Assembly: GCA_002102555.1 (NCBI GenBank)
Contig: MCFL01000017.1
Location: 124,001 to 188,000, forward strand
DNA from: Catenaria anguillulae PL171
Lineage: Eukaryota > Blastocladiomycota > Blastocladiomycetes > Blastocladiales > Catenariaceae
Reading direction: 5' to 3'
DNA: 64,000 bases
The notes under the pieces were generated by a model. It was not told where the DNA came from, made no database searches, and saw only the letters and a program-made list of their open reading frames with translations. The position numbers and the translations under genes were made by a program. Shown here piece after piece: positions 55,850-64,000 of this stretch (positions are counted from its first letter, which is position 1; every line of letters begins with the position of its first letter).

Positions 55850-56555
55850 GATGTTCTTGTCCCGCCCGCTCCTAGAACGTAGCTTGAGGCAGCTTTGCTC
55901 AGCAATCGACTTGTAATTTGCCAACTTTGAAACAATTTCCACAAGTACCGCTTGAGGGTCTCCTGTACGGACGGCTTCCCATGCATCGCGAACGGAGCAC
56001 ATGCTGAGCAGGTGGTACTTGCGCAGATTGTGCATGAGCACGCCGATAGTTGCTGAGTCGAGGACATGACGCCCAGTCTCGCGATTGGCTCGCTCGTTGC
56101 AGTACATCCCGAAGCGAATGTGTAGCGGCGACCTGGGACCTTTGTCCGATTGGAGGACTTGCATCACTTGCAATCTTGCTTTCTCCCCTTCTTGTCCAAA
56201 GAAGACTTGCAAATACGTTGCTGCCATGAGGAGGAACTGTGGATCGCGTGGAAATTCTTGCAGCCCTTGCTCGCGAGGAGTCAAAGCAATGGTATTATGC
56301 CGGGATATCAGGTTGTCGCGAAGAACGCGAGCACACATGTATGTATTTACGTGGCATTGGCATGCCAAGCATCAAGCGCGTTTGTGAGACATGGCAGACC
56401 AACAACCAGAAACAATTGAAGTATGGTCCATCAAACATACATGTCTGAACTTGACGCGGTGAATCAAAAAAGTACGTCCTCTCCTTTGGCTTGCGTTCCA
56501 TGAATGCATTGAGGGTATCAGAGGTGTCTTTGGACGGCAGGATTCCGTGCTCCAC
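55850..56555 (-). pseudogene. Fragment of a second TmcB-like gene
   Basis: Minus-strand sequence resembles exon 3 of the TmcB-like gene at 36736-41981. 'LNAFMERKPKERTYFFDSP' matches the region before 'TNVFDSPSHVEV'. After about 190 bp with stops, 'GLQEFPRDPQFLLMAATYLQ' and 'VFFGQEGEKARLQVMQVL' match 'GLAEFPNDPHLLLVAIAYLS' and what follows. 'SVRDAWEAVRTGD' and 'LANYKSIAEQSCLKL' match 'MLRDVWEAIRQGSG' and 'LAEYQASVEDGYQKL'. No membrane-spanning exons are found on either side. It is either a relic or one surviving exon pair; the 5' part would need a long intron with a weak acceptor. Confidence 0.7.
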
Positions 56556-57407
56556 ATTTGCCTAAAGCAAAAAAGAAAGTTGCCCGACTTGCGTGAGCGC
56601 CACGACGGAAATGTGTTGTTTGCCGAGAAAAGACCATATACATTATTGTTGTTGTCTGAAGTGCTCTCTGGCCAAATTCCGAGCGGCTGTACCGAAGCAC
56701 TTGATGTTTCGCGTTGGACTCTTGGCCGCGTTCCTGAGTCCTCCTTTCTTGGCTTTGCCGTGAGTTTGTAGCAACAGAACAATGGGAATGGATCCGTTGC
56801 ACAATCCCAATGGGTGTTCCCGTCAATGCTCTTGGCATTTGACGTGAGCTTGTGGGAAAGTCAGAGAGCGGCTTTAAGGAGTCGTTGGAGGGCGATATGG
56901 ACGAGTGGGATGACGAGGCGGCGGCAGCGGCGGCAAGAGAGGCGATCGATCCAGCAGAAGCACCGCCCCGGCCGGCATGAACGGCTTGTCGGCCGATGTG
57001 CCTGCGATTGAAACAGCGGCTTTAGCAGGGGCGACGGGAAGTTACAACCAAAGTCCAAATCAAGTCTGCGGTGCCCAAAACGTGCCCTGCATGCCCTCAA
57101 CCCTCTCCTCAATTCTTTGTCGCTCTTTTGCCTTATCATTTCCTTCTTTCCTTGGTATTCACCATATTGAAGATCTCGCTCGGCTCAGACTGTCCTGTGG
57201 ACTAGTAATACCGACTCATCGATCCGCAAGTTCCTTCTCATACTCTGGCCATACATGATTGTCCACGCCCCGCCTTCACCTTTCCACAAACTCTTCATGC
57301 CTATTGACTACTTCGTGAAGATAGATTATTTAAACATGGCAGAACACGACCCATCGGCTCATTTCCGCATGTATAACCACTTGATCGGCAAGTTTCCTTC
57401 CAACATG
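56556..57407. other. Intergenic, no gene seen
   Basis: About 850 bp between the TmcB-like fragment and the 3' end of the large low-complexity gene. No coding signal is recognised. Confidence 0.45.
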
Positions 57408-60400
57408 CTACAACCACCATGGCACCCCTTCCATCTCAGCCCATTGGTCACCACCACCCTCTGCTGCGACCGTGTCTGTTGCTGTTGCGGCCGAAGTCGA
57501 TACTTGTGTTGCGGCCGTAGTCGATAAGTGTGCTGTGGCCATAGTCGATAAGTGTGTTGTGGCCGTAGTCGATACTTCTGGTGCGGCCGCCGTCGATACT
57601 GCAGGCGGCGCACTTGTCGGCGGCGAAATGGGCGAATCCATGCCATGCGGCACCATGTCATGATCCACAATCAGCGCCCACTTTTCCTTGAGCACATACG
57701 CAACCCTGGCCTTCTCCAACGGCTGTGTGCTTCCTTCGTTGGACGACGCACACACCTTGAGCACATTGCCGATCCTCACAATGTGCGCAGCCAGCGGAAT
57801 GTCCTCGGCCAGCGCCCTCAACCGATCGCGCACGTCCCTCGGAACACTGGTGGGTCGATCAATCACCACAAATGGCTTGGTGACGAGCCGCATCAAACTC
57901 GAACGCACGCCCGTAAACGTGCCAACCTTGGAATCGTGGATCTCGCGCGGCGTCACGGGCCGGCCCACGCCGCGCTGAATAATGAACCGAAGCACGGTGC
58001 GGAACGTTGGCCCAGTGGTGCGCCACCCGCGCGCCATCCGGTCCGGATACAATGCAAGCCGCTCCGGATCCGTGGTGGTAGGTGCTTCAATGTGCGCCAG
58101 GCAGTAGGCGCCCGCAAGCTCAATGTCGGTTGCGACCACAAGCGGGCGTGCGGGTGTGTAAGGCGTTTGTCGGGTGGTGATGGGGTCGACCGAGGTGATT
58201 GAAATGACGCCAGGAGGCATGGCAACGGTGGCAAGTGGTTGGCCGGCGTCGAGCGAGGGCGTGGGAGCTTGCGGTTGCTCATGTGTTTGCACCGAGTACG
58301 GACGCGGAGGCGACGGTTGCGAGTAGGGCACGGCGGTCTGTTGCAAAAATGATGGCGACGCGAGCGACTGGTGCATGTGTTGTTGAATCGTTTGCGGCGG
58401 GGCAATGAAATGCGATGACACGCTTGCACTGGCGGTCGGCGTTCCACGGCCGGATCCTGATGCGCTGGCGTCACCTCCGCCACTGCTGCCTGCAGGCCCA
58501 CCAGTCACGCCGCTCGGCTGTTGGCCGTCGGCTGCTGCGGTTGAAACCAGCGCCATGGCCAGCGGATGCGACTGGGCCGTTGGTAACGCCGTTGAGATTG
58601 GAGCACCTATCAACGGACTCGCCCCGGCACCACCGCTCGCGGCTGAGTTGGCTGGTGACATGAGCATTGGATCGTACATGGGCCCAAATTGCATGGCCAT
58701 TGATGGAGGCGGTGTCATGTGTGGGTTGTGCACGTTTGGCGACGCCGCGTGGGGATTGGCACCTGCCACGGCTGATGGTGGTGGTGGTGGCGGCGGCGCA
58801 ATTGCATGTGGGTTGTTGCTCGACTGCGGGAGTGGTGAAGGCGCAAGCTGCGGATGTGGTTGTGTGTGCGGATTCACCGGCTCGTCTGCTGCCGATGACG
58901 ACGTTGTCTGTGCGCCTATGGACGACACTTGCTGCTGCTGATGCACACTTTGGGGTGGGCCAATGGTAACGACCCCAGGCGGTAACTGAATATGCGGTGG
59001 CGGCGCCGACAGCGGCTTGCCTGGAATGTACTGCGACGCCAATGCGCCGCTCGACAGCGATTGTGTCACAACTTGCCCGCCCTCTGCTTGCGGTTGCGTC
59101 TGAATGTTTTGAGCTTGTTGGGGTTGGTGCTGGTGTTGCTGTTGTTGTTGCAGGTGCTCATGCACGCCAACCACATCAATCACAGCGGGCACCTGATCCT
59201 CCGGCGCAGCGGGGTCTTCAAGCGGCGTCGGCACCCACACCACGGGTATGGGCCGCACCCGCGGGTACGGCCCCGGGTTCTTGCGCCGCTTTGCGGCCGC
59301 CGCGGCACCGCCGGCTTTCCCTGTAATCCGTCTCTTTTCGCTTGCCTCGGCTTCGCTTGTGCGCCCCGCAGCGTCCGCAGCTGCAGACGCAGACATTGAA
59401 GAGCTGGTGCGCCGGCGTTTGGAAGCGTGTGACGCAGCGCCTGGCAGCATGTCGGCCGATGATCCGCCGGCAAGTGACGAAGTGACCGACGCCGAAGACC
59501 CGCGGCGAGACCTTTTTCGCTTTGGTGGTGCTCCTTGCCCCATCTCGTCACCCGTCCCGAGTCCGGCGGTAGCCGCACCGCTCGACGACGATCGGTACCA
59601 CTCGCCGCCCTTGCCATACTCCATTCCCTCCTCCTCATCTGAATACATAAACTCCTCCCCATCGTCAAAGTCTGCATATGCGTACCCACCCGCTGCATCA
59701 CCCCCAGCGGCAGCACCTGGGACTGAGAGACTCGATCTGCGCGCGCTGGCAACACTGCCTGGTGGAATCGATGCGTCCGACGACGCACGCCGCAGACTGC
59801 TGACGCTCGTGCGCCTGCGCGGGGGTGACATGAGCGAGCTTGTGGACCTTGACTGGGCGAGCGACCCACTCGACATGTTCCCCCGAGGCGTGAAATAATC
59901 ATCCAGATCGCTCAGCGAGTCGACATCCACGTCAAGTGCACTGCCAGAACCGGAGGCATGTGCAGCAGCGCTGGGCAGCGCGTCGGACACATCCCGGCCC
60001 ATGGGCAACACGGGCGGCGGGAACGGCGGCGGGACGCTTGGCGAGTCGAGATTCATGTCAAATGAACTGCCAGCAATGGACGCATGGGAAGGAGCGCCGG
60101 CCGGCGCGTTGGACGCATCCGGACCCATGGGCAACACGGGCGGCGGGAACGGCGGCGGGGCGCCCGCCCCATGAACGGACCGCACCGGCGACATTGGGTG
60201 GTGCTGTGCACTGTGAACCATGTTGTGGTCCTCTCGCACGTTTGCCTCGGACAAACCAATTGCTGCATCCACCATATCGACATCCTGCTCCGCCTCCCCG
60301 TCCCGAGTCGCTTGATCTCGTCCCAAGTGCGCATCCACCATGGACGCGTCCGTCTCGACATCGCCCGCGGTGCGTGTCCGCCGGATCCCCTTTGGCTTTG

Positions 60401-62711
60401 AAGGATTTTCCACCGCGGGCTCTTGCCGAGCGCCCTTTTTGCGGCGGCCGGGCGAGATGATGATGGGCGGAATGGGCGGGTGCGGTTCGTCAAGTGCTGT
60501 TGCTGCAAGTGGCGCGAGATCGGCGGGTGGCGCCGGCGCGGACGAGTTGCGTCTTGTTGACCGTCGCACTTGGCGCGCGGGCTTTGGTGGTTCCGGAGGC
60601 GCAGACGTGCCGGCCGCAGTCAGGTCCGACGAGGATGATGGTTGCGATTGCTTGCGGCGGCGGGTCGACGGGGCCGAGGCGGATGCGGGCTTGGGTTGTT
60701 TAGTTGTGGTTTTTGACCTCGATGTCTTGGATTTGGCCTTTGGTGCATCCGTCAGCGTGGTCAATGATGACGATGATGCATCGGTGGCGAGCTAATACCC
60801 GCATGTCAACAGAACGGGATGGTAAGTGGCTCGTCCCTATCCAACAATTGGGAACGGAAAACAAAAACCAACGTACCGTTGCTGAAGAAGAAGCCAAGCT
60901 CATCTCGCCGTCTGTTTGCCTAGCCATGACCGTTGCAGGCAACCTCCGGAGCAACTCGGCTGCAGCCTGGTCGTCGGGCGTCAATCCCAACTCGGAAGCT
61001 TGATATGAATACACTTGGCTTCCACGATCCATATCGTCGTCGTCCGACGAGGCTCCATACAGTGATCGGAACTCGGAATCGTACGCGCCGCCATCTTGTT
61101 CCGCGTCCGGGTACTCGAAATAGTGGCCCCTACTGAGAGAGGAAACGAGTATCGAGGACCGTTGGTGATCATGATGATGATGAGGATGGGAGGGGTGGTG
61201 CGCCATGGCAGAGTCGATTCGCGGGAGAGAGGACGAGGTGGTGGGGTACCTTGGTTGATGTTGCCCCGCGGTGCTTGTGCGCAAATGTGCGCTGCTGCTG
61301 CTATTGCTTCCACCGTATGTGGCAAATGTCGGCGACCGGAGCGCCGCAGCAGCGGATACCGCCGAGTGCAAGCCATGCGGCGATGGCATCGAATACCCTT
61401 GCTCGCCAGCAGCTGGTGCGGCAGATGACCGATATGCATTGTGTCCGCCGGTGCCGCTGCTGCCAGCGCCCCATGTGCCAAACCCTCCTACCGTGGTTGT
61501 GGGCGACGCAAGCGGCGGCGTGCCGAACCCCGTACCTCTGGGCGATCCGAGTCCCGACGTGGGAGAGGTGGCCCTCGAGTTGGAAGTGGACGTGAGCTTG
61601 GAGCGCAGGTTTGTGAGTGATACGAGACGCTGAAGTTGGACCTGGACCTTGGAGTGGTCCTTGGCGAGCTGGTCGCGTTCGGCGACGACATCGGCAGCCC
61701 AGGTGCGCAGGCTAGCTAGCTCGGATTGGAGCTGGGAAATTATTTGGTCTCGGTGGGCCAAATGGGTGAGGGCGTCGGAGAGGGTGGAAATGTGAGGATA
61801 CATGGCGGCCGCAGTTGAGGGGGAGGGTGGTTCGGCTTGATGTTGCTGTCCTTGTTCTGCAGGGGCCACAGCCAGTCTGTTAGTGTCCGTCGTTCGATCC
61901 CAAGCAATGGATCAAAAAGTAGTCAAGAAGTCAAGGGGACATTAACGATAAAAATAAGGGGGGAATGGAAAGAAATGAGAAAAAGTTAAAACACGCAAAT
62001 GGAAAGGTTGGGAGGAGGTCAGTCTCACCAGTTGAGACCGACTTCAAGCGAACAAGAAATGAAACCGAACAAAGGAAACTTCCAAAACAGGCAACTCTGC
62101 GGGAATGTAAGGTAAAAAAAAGCGTGCGTACCAGTTAGGCCTCCCATGACCATCCCGGGAGTCGAGCTCACGGTGGGGCCGGCACCCACATCCACGGACG
62201 GCGGCAGTGGATGATGGCTCATAGACATCCCATCCGCTTGAGAAGGCGGCAACGGTGGCAACGTCGGATTCGTGACGTCGGGTGGTCCAGCCGCCGCCGA
62301 CGAGGCCCGCATCATGTTCCCCAAGGAGAGCAGCAGGGACACGGCATCGGGGACGTCCTTGTCCACGTCCAACCAGTCTTGCTGCTGCTGCTGTTGTTGT
62401 TGTTGCTGCTGTTGCTGCTGGTACTGGATTTGGTCGGAAGTGGAAGCGGCATGCTGTTCAGGTTGGGTTGAATCGGATGGGAGTGCCACGTCACTGTTGG
62501 AATCGACAATCATGCAGTCCTCCGTCACGGTCATGGTGCCCAAAGTGGAGCTTAATTGAGCATGGGCGGCGCTGTACAGATTGGCAGTATCTGGTGCGAC
62601 GACATCGGCAGTGCCATCGTCGTCAGTGACGGGTGCCGTGAGGGCGGGGTTGTCAAGGTCTGCAAGGGCTTGGGCTTGGCTCGCAGCCGCAGCTGTTGAG
62701 TCTGCGGCCAT
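57408..62711 (-). CDS. Very large low-complexity protein with coiled coil and C-terminal helical domain
   Basis: Three exons, 62711-62132, 61856-60877 and 60791-57408, give 1647 aa with matching phases. Exon 1 has a 14-residue polyGln run. Exon 2 starts with a heptad-type helix (HRDQIISQLQSELASLRTW, DQLAKDHSKVQVQLQRLV). Exon 3 is mostly Ser/Pro/Ala/Gly-rich, with Lys/Arg patches (TRRRKQSQ, RRKKGARQ, PPKRKRSRRG) that look like nuclear signals, and Asp-rich spots. Only the region near residues 1430-1560 looks folded: 'GPTFRTVLRFIIQRGVGRPV', 'SKVGTFTGVRSSLMRLVTK', 'IVRIGNVLKV', possibly a winged-helix-like unit. A nuclear regulator is the best guess; no family is recognised. The start ATG at 62711 (MAADST) is followed by intact sequence, but the frame extends 5' without an ATG. 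Confidence 0.7.
57479..57602 (-). repeat. 24-bp minisatellite in the 3' end of the large gene
   Basis: About five imperfect units of 24 bp encode an 8-residue repeat of the form STTATTHL/STMATAHL/STTAATQV. The unit length keeps the reading frame. Confidence 0.85.
59998..60165 (-). repeat. 126-bp tandem duplication inside the large gene
   Basis: Two copies of a 42-residue unit each carry 'PPPFPPPVLPMG' followed by 'D.S.A...A.....ASG'-like sequence and a 'D.D..S' end. The conserved core is offset by exactly 126 bp (about 60003 and 60129), so the frame is kept. Confidence 0.85.
62377..62421 (-). repeat. CAG/CAA tract encoding polyglutamine
   Basis: A mixed CAG/CAA run (CTG/TTG on the plus strand) encodes 14 consecutive Gln in exon 1 of the large gene. 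Confidence 0.9.
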
Positions 62712-64000
62712 GGTGAATCTTGAGGGCAGAGGAGTGATCAATGGTTTAATTCCCCAAGCGGAATGCAGGGGGGCCAGGGGTGAATCTGTATGTGGTGAAT
62801 CAGCGCTGGATGCCGGACTGAAAGACGAAGAGTGGTGTAACGGGTCAGAAAGCAAGTTCGGGCGTGGCAGTGCACGGTCGGGGCTGGTCTCACCTCCCGT
62901 GCTTGGCGTCAACAATGGTCGTGCCAGAGTCACCTTTGTCAGCGTACCAATGCGCGATCAAAACGTGGCCTTGGCAGAGTCAGAGCAAATTGTGGTGGGT
63001 GAGTGTGGCGAAGAAATGCGGGCAGTGTGTGCTTGCTGCGAGCCAACTTGGCGGAAGCGAGTATGGAGTGAGACAGTTTTGGTGAGAATGTGTTGAAGGG
63101 CAGAAGCCGCAAGGCACGAGAGCGGGCGGCCAACGTGGGCTTGCTCAGCGAAGTGGAAGAAAAAAAAAAAAAAAAAAAAAAAAAAAAGTGCGATCGCCCT
63201 GGTCGAGTTGAGACTGCAAGGCAGCGGCAGCGGCGCGTCCCCTGAGAAAATGAAAAACGTCACCTCCGATCGACCGCGAGGCTGGGGAGTGAGACTTGAG
63301 ACAGAGACAAAAGCCTGCGGCGTCTTGGTTCATGTATCGATCGGTGGTGCATCATGGGCTGGTGAGATGGCGGGTGCACCGCCCCGTCGTCATTCGCGGT
63401 TGGTGTTCACCCGACACTGCTGATCCCGCAACCGAATCCACTCCACGAACAATCGTCTGGAGACGAGAGCGGACCTCGAAGAATTATAGTTCCTCCTTGG
63501 AACTGTCTTTTTCTACCGTGACCCAGTAGGCACTGGTCACCTTGACACAGAGTTTGCCGAATGAGATGCATGTTGCTATATGGAATGTTCACATTTGACG
63601 CGTCAACTAGAAACTGTCAATGTCGATCTGCCTCCGGTCCTCTGATCCGCCAAACTGGCAGCGCTCGCATTCCGAACCCTTTTTGATAAAGAACAACGGG
63701 TTTTGTTCCTTCCTTCAAGAACCATCTGCTGCGACCTCTTGAAAGTTGATGGCTGCATTCTGTACTATCGCACTCTTGACGCTACCTCGCTAGACTGGAC
63801 ATGCGTTGAACATGTCGAGCAAGAGAGTAACCTGGTTTTTATGTTCGCACCAATCACTCGGCTCCTAATTGTGATGTTCTCCACTGCAAACAACACTGAA
63901 TGAGAACGCACATCCTCAAAACGATCAAAGGTCTTTGATTTCATCGATACACTTGGCAAGCAACGCAGTGTTTGATCGCATACCTGATGTTTCCAACACT
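62712..64000. other. Right end: no supported gene
   Basis: Includes the 5' flank of the large minus-strand gene and a run of 28 A (63160-63187, plus strand). Short frames on both strands show no domain or splice support. A gene that starts beyond the right edge cannot be excluded. Confidence 0.45.

Noticed and set aside
62712-62933. N-terminal extension of the large gene to 62933
   Set aside because: Ser/Pro-rich and open, but it begins with GTG and no ATG or splice acceptor was found; kept as a possibility only.

Overview
The window is nuclear DNA from a GC-rich eukaryote. Genes have short spliceosomal introns (mostly 60-110 nt, often starting GTACG) and there are no bacterial operon features. 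Two lines of evidence point to a zoosporic fungus, most probably Blastocladiomycota (Catenaria/Allomyces type). First, there is a lanosterol synthase together with a Tectonic protein, which belongs to the ciliary transition zone and is absent from non-flagellated fungi. Second, there are ankyrin repeats of the 'VLEWW' type and a TmcB-like membrane protein. The lineage is an inference; no rRNA or marker gene was compared.

Layout. 0-3.2 kb: 5' part of a degenerate SNF2-like gene (minus strand, running off the left edge). 3.5-6.9 kb: two ankyrin-type genes. 7.2-12.2 kb: mitochondrial citrate synthase and eIF3c, divergently transcribed. 13.2-17.9 kb: a signal peptide/beta-helix/Cys-rich/multi-TM receptor-like gene. 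18.0-19.4 kb: two tiny spliced Cys-rich genes that are easily missed. 19.7-21.6 kb: SHQ1. 21.9-28.4 kb: an intact paralogue of the first SNF2-like gene plus a deleted third copy. 28.8-31.7 kb: PH/coiled-coil protein. 32.0-34.1 kb: Tectonic. 34.1-36.6 kb: PUS3/Deg1 and TRAPPC4/Trs23. 36.7-42.0 kb: TmcB-like protein. 42.7-45.2 kb: kelch-like type I membrane protein and a relic copy of its 5' end. 45.5-47.9 kb: lanosterol synthase. 48.2-50.5 kb: a broken Rab-like gene next to an intact Rab8/Sec4. 52.1-53.7 kb: sodium:solute symporter. 53.9-55.3 kb: galactose-1-phosphate uridylyltransferase. 55.8-56.6 kb: fragment of a second TmcB-like gene. 57.4-62.7 kb: a very large low-complexity, probably nuclear protein. 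The rest to 64 kb holds no recognisable gene.

The housekeeping genes are unrelated neighbours. They cover the TCA cycle, translation initiation, box H/ACA RNP assembly, tRNA pseudouridylation, ER-Golgi tethering, exocytic Rab, sterol synthesis and the Leloir pathway. What stands out is local gene birth and death. Five families have an extra, decayed or diverged copy within 64 kb: SNF2-like, TmcB-like, kelch-TM, Rab and the Cys-rich peptides. The most unusual items are the SNF2-like family, whose nucleotide-binding motifs are lost in the intact copies too, and the pair of small Cys-rich proteins. Exon boundaries were worked out by hand from GT/AG sites, reading frame and paralogue alignment; they have not been checked with transcripts.
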